Shown: piece by piece, positions 21,473 to 27,462 of the stretch
Layout: every line of letters begins with the position of its first letter
How positions within the stretch are numbered: position 1 is the first letter of the stretch
DNA from: a virus
IMG/VR virus record: IMGVR_UViG_3300048691_000142
Span: 1-27,599 of that record
Strand: one strand, 5' to 3'
DNA: 27,599 nucleotides
Program-made: the position numbers and the translations under genes
Notes under the pieces: generated by a model
Told to the model about the DNA's origin: nothing
Seen by the model: only the letters and a program-made list of their open reading frames with translations
Database searches by the model: none

Positions 21473-21667
21473 ATGGAAACCAATTACCCAGTTATCGGCG
21501 AAATAAAACGGGCGGAGCAAACCCGCCGTTTGCGCCAGATCGTACGGGAATCGCAGCCGCAAGACTTGATCGACGCAATTGTCGCGGAATGGCCGTCGCG
21601 GTTCGGGCAGGCCGCTTCGGCAGCACGGCTTTATGCAGCGGCGCAGGCCGTGGAGGAATTGAAATGA
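21473..21667 (+). CDS. small helical hypothetical protein
   Basis: This 64-aa protein has ATG 21473 with GAGAGGA upstream. Residues METNYPVIGEIKRAEQTRRL are followed by helices RQIVRESQPQDLIDAIVAEW and AASAARLYAAAQAVEELK. It is the first gene of the rightward small-gene operon and so probably among the first expressed. A helical bundle or DNA-binding role is possible; no family is recognised. Confidence 0.6.
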   Translation: METNYPVIGEIKRAEQTRRLRQIVRESQPQDLIDAIVAEWPSRFGQAASAARLYAAAQAVEELK

Positions 21668-21858
21668 ACAATCATCGCGATATTCATGATTATATTCACT
21701 GGAGCTTGTATGACGTGGCGAATGAAAAAGATCGCCTGTCGGTCCTACAGCAAAAGGCACTTTCTGGGGATTTAGATGCCCTTAAAGAGTGCATGGATTA
21801 CGCTTATGATGCTGGGATTTCACTCGAAGCTGAATGTAATGCCGGGGCGGATTTGTGA
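21664..21858 (+). CDS. small acidic hypothetical protein
   Basis: This 64-aa protein has ATG 21664 overlapping the previous stop (ATGA). It is almost entirely helical with acidic character (DYIHWSLYDVANEKDRL; ALSGDLDALKECMDYAYDAG) and has a YDAG/ECNAGADL tail. No domain is recognised. Coupling on both sides supports translation. Confidence 0.55.
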   Translation: MNNHRDIHDYIHWSLYDVANEKDRLSVLQQKALSGDLDALKECMDYAYDAGISLEAECNAGADL

Positions 21859-22043
21859 TGAAAGTGTATGATCCCCGCCGCGCGGATGATCGCTGCATTG
21901 AGGATAAGGCGCTGGGCTTGCTTTTTTCCATGGATGATGCCGCCGCCGATAATTTGCACCAGACACTGCTGCGCATGTCGCAAGGCAAGGGTGCGGGAGC
22001 AGGTCGTGCCAAGATGTTTTTGGGGGCGAAAAGTGAGCCATAA
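21858..22043 (+). CDS. small hypothetical protein
   Basis: This 61-aa protein has ATG 21858 sharing a base with the previous stop. The sequence MKVYDPRRADDRCIEDKALG, then a helical LLFSMDDAAADNLHQTLLRM, ends in a basic glycine-rich segment GKGAGAGRAKMFLG. It overlaps the next gene by 11 nt. Unrecognised. Confidence 0.5.
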   Translation: MKVYDPRRADDRCIEDKALGLLFSMDDAAADNLHQTLLRMSQGKGAGAGRAKMFLGAKSEP

Positions 22044-22251
22044 AGTTTCAGCGAAATACAGCGGCGACCAGATTGAGGTTTGGTTTTCTGGCGACTACAG
22101 CCATGATGATGATAGTGGCATGACTGATATTGATAACGTTGCAATTGATCGGCTTGAGTTGCTGGGCTGTGATTTGGAATTGGGGACGCTATCGAAAGAC
22201 CTGCTTTCGGCGATTATGGGTTTATCGGACAATTTGGATTGGAGTGAATGA
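22033..22251 (+). CDS. small acidic hypothetical protein (GTG start)
   Basis: This 72-aa protein probably starts at GTG 22033 (VSHKVSAKYSGDQIEVWF), with GGGGGCG about 7 nt upstream; no ATG is available nearby. It has two beta strands, then an acidic loop (GDYSHDDDSGMTDIDNVAID), then a helix with LSKDLLSAIMGLSDNLDW. Function is unknown. Confidence 0.55.
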   Translation: MSHKVSAKYSGDQIEVWFSGDYSHDDDSGMTDIDNVAIDRLELLGCDLELGTLSKDLLSAIMGLSDNLDWSE

Positions 22252-22661
22252 TGGGCGATTGGATTGAATGGAATGGCGGCAAGTGCCCGATTAAGTCGGA
22301 TAAGACGGTGTTTCAGATGAAATTCCGCTGCGAGATCGATAGTCAAAACTTCTTCACCTTGGCTATGGGTCACGACCTAGAGTGGGGGCACAGACTATGT
22401 TTTGACGACATCATCGCATACCGCATTGTCGAGGATCACGAGCCTAAGGATGAGCCTGTCGTGTCGCGCGCGGAAATCGAGGCTGAAATCGCAAAGCTGC
22501 AAGCCAAGCTGGACGTGATGCCTATTGTGGACGTGATGTATTGGAACGGTTCAAGCGTAAGTTTTGACGCCTTCCCGTATAGCTCTCACACATTCGACAT
22601 CATCACCATCAACGGTGTTCCCCACATTAACGGCGTGGCAATGAAGGTGATTGAGAAATAA
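22248..22661 (+). CDS. WIEWNGG-type phage protein of unknown function
   Basis: This 137-aa protein starts at ATG 22248/22251, overlapping the previous stop. The N-terminal domain DWIEWNGGKCPIKSDKTVFQ, followed by RCEIDS and DDIIAYRIVEDHEP, is a widespread small phage module of unknown function (WIEW-GG-CP...V.V.FR....DIIAYR). A short coiled coil (SRAEIEAEIAKLQAKLDV) and a C-terminal beta-rich stretch follow. Confidence 0.65.
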   Translation: MMGDWIEWNGGKCPIKSDKTVFQMKFRCEIDSQNFFTLAMGHDLEWGHRLCFDDIIAYRIVEDHEPKDEPVVSRAEIEAEIAKLQAKLDVMPIVDVMYWNGSSVSFDAFPYSSHTFDIITINGVPHINGVAMKVIEK

Positions 22662-22703
22662 TCCGCGCGCAGCGGTTCTGCGTATGTAAACAGAGAGTGT
22701 AAA

Positions 22704-22775
22704 ATGAATATTGATGATTTGACGATTGGTGAGACGCGCGAGCTGGTGGCTATGGCCATGGCGATTGAGAAATGA
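22704..22775 (+). CDS. 23-aa leader-like or truncated protein
   Basis: This is a short gene MNIDDLTIGETRELVAMAMA ending IEK, with a GAGAG site upstream and the stop overlapping the next ATG (ATGA). The opening MNIDDLTIGE resembles the start of a common small phage protein that is normally two to three times longer, so this may be a truncated copy. Coupling to the next gene supports translation. Confidence 0.4.
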   Translation: MNIDDLTIGETRELVAMAMAIEK

Positions 22776-22984
22776 ACCGTTCAGATGATTTTTCGGAAAA
22801 ACAAGGCTTCTATCAAATATGCCGACATTTTGGACCGCCCGCCATGTATGCGGTCACACACCATCACGGCGCGCGCGGGTCGCTATCACATAGACAGGGT
22901 GATTTTGGCAAAACAGTGGCCCAATTTGATACGATTGAAGATGCTGAAATATTTATGTCAAAAATGAATGGGCTTGAGAAATGA
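22772..22984 (+). CDS. small hypothetical protein
   Basis: This 70-aa protein has ATG 22772 overlapping the previous stop. It is histidine-rich (ICRHFGPPAMYAVTHHHGAR) and ends with a helix FDTIEDAEIFMSKMNGLEK. An alpha/beta pattern with a KTVAQFDTIEDAEIF motif (strand then helix) resembles small phage proteins carrying a DUF-type domain. No function can be assigned. Confidence 0.55.
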   Translation: MNRSDDFSEKQGFYQICRHFGPPAMYAVTHHHGARGSLSHRQGDFGKTVAQFDTIEDAEIFMSKMNGLEK

Positions 22985-23148
22985 CCGCAACCGCCCCACT
23001 TGTAGTGGTCCTGCGCAAGACCAACGCATATCGGATCGAGGTGTGCAAGTCTGGCAACGCGGCACCGGAACGAACGTGGGGCGCTTTAGAGGATTACATA
23101 ACGTGGCTGTATCCAGTTGGGCGCGCTGTTGAAAAGGACAAGGAATGA
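22981..23148 (+). CDS. 55-aa hypothetical protein
   Basis: The ATG at 22981 overlaps the previous stop, and the stop overlaps the next start. The product MTATAPLVVVLRKTNAYRIE, then ERTWGALEDYITWLYPVG, has an ordered alpha/beta look and normal codon use. No family is recognised. Confidence 0.55.
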   Translation: MTATAPLVVVLRKTNAYRIEVCKSGNAAPERTWGALEDYITWLYPVGRAVEKDKE

Positions 23149-23411
23149 AAATTAATCTGATCTATCTATCGCCCATCATTGCACCTGCTGCGGTCATCGC
23201 GGTTGCGCGCGGCATTGTGTGGGGATGCGGTCTTGAGTGGGACAGTGAGGTGGCGGGCATGACTGCGTTTATGGCGTCAATTAGCCTATATGTGGCTCTT
23301 GCTGGGGTTTCCTATGTGGCCCTTATCGGGGTCGGCATGAGCCCAAAGGGTGCAGGGTATGCGGATAAGTATGTAGCCAATCTGAAATTGACTTGGGGGA
23401 ATGTGGAATGA
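23145..23411 (+). CDS. small multi-pass membrane protein
   Basis: This 88-aa protein has ATG 23145 (AAGGA upstream). Two to three hydrophobic helices are present: IYLSPIIAPAAVIAVARGIV (residues about 6-25), then MTAFMASISLYVALAGVSYV and ALIGVGMS. A hydrophilic C-terminus KGAGYADKYVANLKLTWG follows. It precedes another membrane protein and the secreted hydrolase, and may belong to an envelope-acting subcluster. Confidence 0.6.
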   Translation: MKINLIYLSPIIAPAAVIAVARGIVWGCGLEWDSEVAGMTAFMASISLYVALAGVSYVALIGVGMSPKGAGYADKYVANLKLTWGNVE

Positions 23412-23563
23412 AAAACAACATATTGGCGTTCGCCGTGGTATTAATGTTCTATGGTGTTGGGGCACTTATAGCATGGCTATTTGCTGTGCCTTTTCACCAT
23501 GCCGTCCTGTATCTTGTTCTTGGCGCTGTTTCGGCAATGATATCGGATTGGCCAACGAAATGA
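23408..23563 (+). CDS. 51-aa two-TM membrane protein
   Basis: The ATG at 23408 overlaps the previous stop (ATGA) and the stop overlaps the hydrolase start. The product MKNNILAFAVVLMFYGVGAL, then LFAVPFHHAVLYLVLGAVSA with a short tail, has two TM helices. Its position immediately before a secreted cell wall hydrolase would suit a holin-like role, but nothing in the sequence proves it. Confidence 0.55.
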   Translation: MKNNILAFAVVLMFYGVGALIAWLFAVPFHHAVLYLVLGAVSAMISDWPTK

Positions 23564-23964
23564 TCCGCGCCATAGCCCTGATAGCGTTCGCCGCGTCACC
23601 TGCCGTTGCGGACAGCGCCGTGAATTGTATGGCGCAGGCCATCTACCACGAAGCCAACACGGAAAGCCTACAAGGGCAGTTGGCCGTTGCACGGGTTGTT
23701 ATGAACCGCTCCAATGGTGACATGTCGCAGGTTTGCCGCGCGGTCTATGCCAGGGGGCAGTTTTCGCCGCATATCAAACGGCCAGCGCTGGATACGCAGG
23801 CATATGACACGGCGTTGCTGTTTCTGGCGGGCGAATTGACCGAACCTGATTGCGCGGAACGTGCCACGCATTTTCACACCACTGCCGTTCGCCCGTCATG
23901 GGCTGGGGCGTTTACCAAACTGTGCCGCATTGGCGCGCATGTGTTTTATTTGGGGGATAAGTGA
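23560..23964 (+). CDS. secreted cell wall hydrolase, SleB/Hydrolase_2 family
   Basis: This 134-aa protein has ATG 23560 overlapping the previous stop. MIRAIALIAFAASPAVA is a Sec signal peptide with an AVA-D cleavage site. The mature part shows the SleB catalytic pattern: CMAQAIYHEANTESLQGQLA (catalytic Glu in YHEA), VARVVMNRSNG, VCRAVYARGQFSP, and a C-terminal AGAFTKLCRIGAHVFY. The family cleaves peptidoglycan glycan strands. With its own signal peptide it would act in the periplasm without a holin. It is separate from the amidase at 26162. Confidence 0.85.
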   Translation: MIRAIALIAFAASPAVADSAVNCMAQAIYHEANTESLQGQLAVARVVMNRSNGDMSQVCRAVYARGQFSPHIKRPALDTQAYDTALLFLAGELTEPDCAERATHFHTTAVRPSWAGAFTKLCRIGAHVFYLGDK

Positions 23965-24354
23965 ATGAGTGATAACGATTCGATACGGCGCGGGGATGCG
24001 CTGGCAGCAGTTTTGCACGGTCCAACCGACAAGGACGACAATCGGATTTGGGAAGATGAACGGTCATATGTTTGCGAAAAAACTGCTTACCGTGCAATCA
24101 GAGGCCTGCCCAAAGTCCAGCATCCGTATTCCTACATCGGCAAAGACAACAAGCCCATCTTGGCCCGCGATTTAGAGGATCAGCGCGATGCTGCATTGGC
24201 GCGGGTTGCGGAGTTGGAGGCGGCCTGTGCGCTTTCAGGCGTTACGCTTCTAGTTGAGACATTGAAATACTGCGCGCGTGATGATGGAACTCCCCCTGAA
24301 AACCGCAAGCGAGCCGCAAAGGATGCACTCGCAACACTGAAAAGCGGTGCGTGA
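23965..24354 (+). CDS. hypothetical protein with C-terminal coiled coil
   Basis: This 129-aa protein has ATG 23965 immediately after the hydrolase stop. The N-terminal half is polar (SDNDSIRRGDALAAVLHGPT; IWEDERSYVCEKTAYRAIRG). A helix with LEDQRDAALARVAELEAACA then follows, and finally ENRKRAAKDALATLKSGA. This layout resembles phage proteins with an Ead/Ea22-like helical region. No enzymatic motif. Confidence 0.6.
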   Translation: MSDNDSIRRGDALAAVLHGPTDKDDNRIWEDERSYVCEKTAYRAIRGLPKVQHPYSYIGKDNKPILARDLEDQRDAALARVAELEAACALSGVTLLVETLKYCARDDGTPPENRKRAAKDALATLKSGA

Positions 24355-24554
24355 TGACACTCGACAAAACACACCCGCTTTATTGGGACTTGATACAGTT
24401 TGACCACACGGGATCACTGCGCACAAAATCGCCATTCATTAAGGCTAAGTGGCGCAAACTGCATGAGCGCGGGCTGATCCAAAAGGCGATTAAATACAAT
24501 GGCGCTTTTGAAATATCGCAAAAAGGACGCGATGCACTGAAAGGCGGTGAATGA
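24354..24554 (+). CDS. small winged-helix-like protein
   Basis: This 66-aa protein starts at ATG 24354 (MTLDKTHPLYWDLIQF), sharing the A of the previous stop. Residues KSPFIKAKWRKLHERGLIQK, then AFEISQKGRDALKGG, look like a small winged helix: a recognition helix, a beta hairpin and a terminal helix ending GRDAL, a frequent ending in wHTH proteins. Probably DNA-binding, by inference. Confidence 0.55.
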   Translation: MTLDKTHPLYWDLIQFDHTGSLRTKSPFIKAKWRKLHERGLIQKAIKYNGAFEISQKGRDALKGGE

Positions 24555-24763
24555 TGCTTTTTGGCAAAAAAGACACTGACGAGTTGCCGCCTGCACAGTT
24601 TTGGCTCGCATGGTATCCTGTCACGCTTAAGGATGGTCGTGTTGCATGGCTGCATAACGTTTGGTGTTACCCACATCATGCTCATTCACGGAATGCGTCC
24701 ACTGGGCGTCTCATGCCGTGCGTTGTGTGGCAATATGCTGAAAACAACGGAGAACAAAAATGA
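24551..24763 (+). CDS. small hypothetical protein
   Basis: This 70-aa protein has ATG 24551 or 24554, overlapping the previous stop. The beta-rich sequence FWLAWYPVTLKDGRVAWLHN, then VWCYPHH, is of a type common in phage accessory genes (W.P..L.DGR.AWL..V). It ends VVWQYAENNGEQK. Unassigned. Confidence 0.6.
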   Translation: MMLFGKKDTDELPPAQFWLAWYPVTLKDGRVAWLHNVWCYPHHAHSRNASTGRLMPCVVWQYAENNGEQK

Positions 24764-25155
24764 CATTTGACCCAATGACAAACCGCATTCCGTGGGGAAT
24801 GCTGACTGATGATGAAAAGACGGTGTTAAAGGGCTGCGGCGGGCCGTGGGTGGTGTTTAACCAATTGGAAGGGTGGCATCCTTGCAACCCATACTGGGAT
24901 AGCTACGCCGTTTACCGCCAAGCCATACCCGCCATCATCCCCGCGTCGGTCAACTGGTCCTGTTTCGGGCCTGATATTGTTGCAGTTGCGGCTGACTATG
25001 ATGGTGATGTTTACGCATATGTGGGGAACCCGCATATTCTCAGATATGCGTGGGGCGTTGACGGTGAAGGATGTTACCCGATTAGTTTATTCTCGCCCCA
25101 CGCATACGTTCGCGGCACGGATATCTGGCAAAACTCGCTGGTGGTGCTGCCATGA
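24760..25155 (+). CDS. hypothetical phage protein
   Basis: This 131-aa protein has ATG 24760 overlapping the previous stop. The helical N-terminus MTFDPMTNRIPWGMLTDDEK continues with VLKGCGGPWVVFN. A beta-rich C-terminus with aromatic repeats follows (NWSCFGPDIVAVAADYDGDV; AWGVDGEGCYPISLF). The pattern PWG.LTDEEK...K..GG.W resembles small phage proteins of unknown function. No TM segments. Confidence 0.6.
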   Translation: MTFDPMTNRIPWGMLTDDEKTVLKGCGGPWVVFNQLEGWHPCNPYWDSYAVYRQAIPAIIPASVNWSCFGPDIVAVAADYDGDVYAYVGNPHILRYAWGVDGEGCYPISLFSPHAYVRGTDIWQNSLVVLP

Positions 25156-25322
25156 TCCTACATATGATTGCGGGCGTTTTGTGGTTTCTGGCTTTAGCGT
25201 TTGCAGGTGTCGTTGGGCTTTCTGCGAAGGATAAAGATCAATCAGTTAAAAATAATGCATTTATACTTATGACGGTGCTTGCTGGGCTGGCATTTATGTT
25301 GCAGGTGCTGGCATGCCCCTAA
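25152..25322 (+). CDS. 56-aa two-TM membrane protein
   Basis: The ATG at 25152 overlaps the previous stop (ATGA). The product MILHMIAGVLWFLALAFAGV ... AKDKDQSVKN ... FILMTVLAGLAFMLQVLACP has two TM helices with a short charged loop between. It overlaps the next gene by 10 nt. Function is unknown. Confidence 0.6.
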   Translation: MILHMIAGVLWFLALAFAGVVGLSAKDKDQSVKNNAFILMTVLAGLAFMLQVLACP

Positions 25323-25495
25323 CGCTTAAAGAAGAGCGGCGGCGCGATAGACGGGATTTTCTAATCCTGAAAGATATTGATTTGGGCCATAAGATTCGCA
25401 CGGTTGCGTTTAACCATGGGGTCACGTCAAAAACCATTGACAGGCTTCGGCTCGAAATCGCAGTTGACATTCAGGCCAACCCGCGCGAAGGTTAA
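25313..25495 (+). CDS. small HTH-like protein, last gene of the operon
   Basis: This 60-aa protein has ATG 25313. The basic N-terminus (LTLKEERRRDRRDFLILKDI) is followed by an HTH-like segment HKIRTVAFNHGVTSKTIDRL, with VAFNHGV as helix 2 and SKTIDRLRLE as recognition helix. A terminator hairpin follows within 35 nt. A regulatory role is plausible. Confidence 0.55.
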   Translation: MPLTLKEERRRDRRDFLILKDIDLGHKIRTVAFNHGVTSKTIDRLRLEIAVDIQANPREG

Positions 25496-25525
25496 GACGT
25501 CCTTCTTCCCTAGGATGTTTCCCCG

Positions 25526-25556
25526 AAAAGCCGTGGCGTAAAAGCTGCGGCTTTTT
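25526..25556 (+). terminator. intrinsic terminator of the rightward operon
   Basis: AAAAGCCG (25526-25533) pairs with CGGCTTTT (25548-25555), with a 14-nt loop that can pair further (GGC/GCT). The T tract follows directly. It lies 30 nt after the last plus-strand gene. The loop is longer than usual, so strength is uncertain. Confidence 0.65.
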
Positions 25557-25567
25557 GCTATGGAAAG

Positions 25568-25593
25568 GCCCGCCAGATTTTACACTGGCGGGC
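25568..25593 (-). terminator. hairpin terminator for the leftward lysis operon
   Basis: GCCCGCCAG (25568-25576) pairs perfectly with CTGGCGGGC (25585-25593) around an 8-nt loop. Reading leftward, the stem is followed by a short T run (CCTTTCC). It lies 30 nt after the o-spanin stop, back to back with the terminator of the convergent operon. Confidence 0.6.
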
Positions 25594-25623
25594 AGGGCAG
25601 CTTCATACGACCGCGCATTCAAT

Positions 25624-25836
25624 CTAACCTGCCACACAACCCGCGTCAATCTGATCAATCAACAGCGCGCCCGTGCGCATGACGGCTTCATCTGCGGTGC
25701 GGGCAAGTGTGGCGGCATGTGCAGCGCGCGCGGCCCTTGTGCCGTCACAGCCCGCGCTATGGGGTGTCAGTGCGGCGGGTGTGCAGGCGGCGGCGAATAG
25801 CGTCATCACTATCCCCAGCATGGCGTTGCGTTGCAT
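25624..25836 (-). CDS. putative o-spanin (Rz1-like lipoprotein)
   Basis: This 70-aa protein starts at MQRNAMLGIVMTLFAAACT (ATG 25836). A short hydrophobic signal is followed by Cys18 in a lipoprotein-like context (FAAAC, a weak lipobox). The mature part is small (PAALTPHSAGCDGTRAA, a helix RAAHAATLARTADEAV, and LLIDQIDAGC). The gene starts inside the i-spanin gene in a different frame (80-nt overlap), the classic nested Rz/Rz1 arrangement. Outer-membrane anchoring is inferred from these features. Confidence 0.6.
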   Translation of the reverse strand: MQRNAMLGIVMTLFAAACTPAALTPHSAGCDGTRAARAAHAATLARTADEAVMRTGALLIDQIDAGCVAG

Positions 25837-25984
25837 CGGCGATCCTTTCACGGGTTTCCGCGCCCGCGATTGCGGATGCTGTTTTGGCGTCGCTGCGGGC
25901 TTTTTTTGCCCCTGATTTCTTGGCCATGAATAGCGCGGCGATGAATGCACCGACTGCGGCGATAGCTGCGTATAGGCGCGTCAT
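25757..25984 (-). CDS. putative i-spanin (Rz-like)
   Basis: This 75-aa protein starts at MTRLYAAIAAVGAFIAALFM (ATG 25984), overlapping the holin stop (ATGA). One N-terminal TM helix is followed by a charged helix with AKKARSDAKTASAIAGAETR and RERIADATQRHAGDSDDAIR. The order holin, i-spanin, nested o-spanin supports the call. The DDAIRRRL ending is typical of short spanins in alphaproteobacterial phages. Confidence 0.65.
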   Translation of the reverse strand: MTRLYAAIAAVGAFIAALFMAKKSGAKKARSDAKTASAIAGAETRERIADATQRHAGDSDDAIRRRLHTRRTDTP

Positions 25985-26157
25985 TTGCGCTTCACATCGC
26001 GGGCCTTGGAAAACCCATATGCCGATAGCGCCACCATGGCGGTGACAAGCAGGTCGGTGAGAGGCCCGCCGACCTCGGGCGGAATGTAGCCCTTTGCCAC
26101 CAGCCACGTCGCAATGACAGGGCCGAAGTGGCGCAAGACGCGGTTAAACTCTTCCAT
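25981..26157 (-). CDS. putative holin (Pam3-gp28-like)
   Basis: This 58-aa protein has ATG 26157 in the gap 4 nt after the amidase stop. MEEFNRVLRHFGPVIATWLV, then AKGYIPPEVGGPLTDLL, then VTAMVALSAYGFSKARDVKR match the short phage holin family known as Pam3-gp28. It has an amphipathic N-terminus, two short hydrophobic helices and a basic tail. It overlaps the spanin start and lies just after the amidase, as expected in a lysis cassette. Confidence 0.7.
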   Translation of the reverse strand: MEEFNRVLRHFGPVIATWLVAKGYIPPEVGGPLTDLLVTAMVALSAYGFSKARDVKRK

Positions 26158-26161
26158 TGGT

Positions 26162-26707
26162 CTATCCTTTCAGCATGGCCGCAATGGCCTGAAATATCGC
26201 CGCCCATGGGCTTTGCGTGGTTTTGGCGATAGGGGTGGCGGGTAATGGCTTAGGCGCTGCCTGTGCGGTGTATTTTGCGGGCCGATACCATGCAGGCACG
26301 TCAAAGCATGGGCAGGCCTTTGCCGCGTACTGGTTATGCCCTGAAATTGCCAACTTGCCGTATTGGCCGTGCAGCTTTGCAATCAATGCAATCAATGCGG
26401 ATTCTTGCGCTGCCGTGAAGTTATCCATGAATTGGTCCGTTGCCGCACCGCCATGCCCGCCGAATAACGATATGCCGATGGTGCCCGCGTTATGGCCTTG
26501 AACGTGCGCGCCAACTTTTTCGATTGCCCTGCCCGTTGCAACCGTGCCGTCGCGGTCAATTAGGAAGTGATACCCAATTTCAGACCAGCCCCTATCGCGG
26601 GTATGCCAAAGCGCAATTTCTTTGACCTTGGCCGATGTTGGCTTTCCCGCCATCCAGTTTGCGCGGGTGGCCGTGCAGTGCAGGATGATCCCATGAAGCG
26701 GCATCAT
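26162..26707 (-). CDS. N-acetylmuramoyl-L-alanine amidase (Amidase_2/T7 lysozyme-like endolysin)
   Basis: This 181-aa protein starts at ATG 26707 or 26704, both overlapping the upstream stop. The zinc amidase signature is seen: GIILHCTATRANW (first His ligand), VKEIALWHTRDRGWSEIGYH (about 29-48), VGAHVQGHNAGTIGISL (second His region) and ISGHNQYAAKACPCFDVPAW (about 128-147, replacing the usual C-PGF). The C-terminus after residue 150 is a Pro/Ala linker with a hydrophobic helix (PWAAIFQAIAAMLKG). It cuts the peptide from muramic acid during lysis. No signal peptide, so it needs a holin. Confidence 0.85.
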   Translation of the reverse strand: MMPLHGIILHCTATRANWMAGKPTSAKVKEIALWHTRDRGWSEIGYHFLIDRDGTVATGRAIEKVGAHVQGHNAGTIGISLFGGHGGAATDQFMDNFTAAQESALIALIAKLHGQYGKLAISGHNQYAAKACPCFDVPAWYRPAKYTAQAAPKPLPATPIAKTTQSPWAAIFQAIAAMLKG

Positions 26708-26808
26708 CGCCGCGCCTCTTGGTGTGTTACGGCCGATACAATGGCATCGGCCATGCTGTTGACCGAAAGCGCCCCCATTAATGCCAGCGCGGCCAGTTTC
26801 GTCGTCAT
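26704..26808 (-). CDS. 34-aa secreted or membrane-tethered miniprotein
   Basis: The ATG at 26808 overlaps the previous stop (AATGA) and the stop overlaps the amidase start. MTTKLAALALMGALSVNSMA looks like a signal peptide or TM, followed by DAIVSAVTHQEARR. It lies in the lysis cluster between the XhlA-like gene and the amidase. Function is unknown. Confidence 0.5.
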   Translation of the reverse strand: MTTKLAALALMGALSVNSMADAIVSAVTHQEARR

Positions 26809-26999
26809 TTGAACGCCTCCCAAACCCGCTTGAGCGGTTCAAGAATAATAAACCCCGCAACAGCAAGCGCGCTGATAATCACGGACCTGATATGCCCGTC
26901 ATATTTTGCTTCAAGGTCATTCACGCGGTTGTGAAGCGCGTCTAGCTTTTCAATCGCATGGATTAGCTGGACTTCCAGAACGTCGTTACTCGGTGCCAT
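26805..26999 (-). CDS. XhlA-like hemolysin/holin-associated protein
   Basis: This 64-aa protein has ATG 26999, whose start abuts the preceding small gene. An N-terminal coiled coil (LIHAIEKLDALHNRVNDLEA) is followed by a TM helix VIISALAVAGFIILEPL and a short tail. This is the layout of XhlA proteins, which assist holin-mediated lysis in other phages. The context next to amidase and holin supports it. Confidence 0.65.
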   Translation of the reverse strand: MAPSNDVLEVQLIHAIEKLDALHNRVNDLEAKYDGHIRSVIISALAVAGFIILEPLKRVWEAFK

Positions 27000-27462
27000 T
27001 TAACCAGCCATTATTTTTGTTATGTATGCCCAAATCGCGCCCAGCGTTAAACCGCTGCGATACAGGAAATACACCGCGATTCCAGCGTCCAACAGCACCG
27101 CCAAAGGCACGACGTATTTTCCTAATTCCATGGTCTGCGCCTCCCAATACTGCCAGCATAAACCAGCCCATTGGGTCGAGTATCGCATAGGTTGCGCCTA
27201 AAGGCCACGCGCCAAGATGCCCCAAGGCATTGATTGCCGCCATTAATGCAAAAATACCCGCGATAACTTTACCGCGCGGCCCCATGCTGATCATGACAGC
27301 GGCGCAAACCAAGTCAGCCGCGCCGACAATCCCTATTTGTGCGGGGAATAGAAACGTAACCGCGAAATTAACCGCGATTAGCCCTGCCATGCGATGATCA
27401 GCCCTGCCCGCAATGACGGCCACAATCCAACCAGCAACAAATATGGATTGCCAGATACTCAC
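26986..27462 (-). CDS. multi-TM membrane protein with doubtful C-terminal extension
   Basis: This frame has 158 codons from GTG 27462, which overlaps the upstream stop (GTGA). The first 110 residues contain about four hydrophobic helices (IFVAGWIVAVIAG; LIAVNFAVTFLFPAQIGIVG; VIAGIFALMAAINALG; AILDPMGWFMLAVLGG) and are convincing. The last 45 residues (arginine/glycine/asparagine-rich) completely overlap the well-supported 43-aa gene in another frame and look like shadow sequence. The normal stop may have been lost, or the real C-terminus may lie near 27130. Confidence 0.55.
   Translation of the reverse strand: MSIWQSIFVAGWIVAVIAGRADHRMAGLIAVNFAVTFLFPAQIGIVGAADLVCAAVMISMGPRGKVIAGIFALMAAINALGHLGAWPLGATYAILDPMGWFMLAVLGGADHGIRKIRRAFGGAVGRWNRGVFPVSQRFNAGRDLGIHNKNNGWLNGTE
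27000..27131 (-). CDS. 43-aa membrane protein
   Basis: The ATG at 27131 has GGGAGG 8 nt upstream. MELGKYVVPLAVLLDAGIAV, then YFLYRSGLTLGAIWAYITKI has one to two TM helices. It overlaps the 3' end of the longer upstream reading frame. The excellent ribosome site and TM pattern make this gene likely; role unknown, perhaps in lysis. Confidence 0.6.
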   Translation of the reverse strand: MELGKYVVPLAVLLDAGIAVYFLYRSGLTLGAIWAYITKIMAG

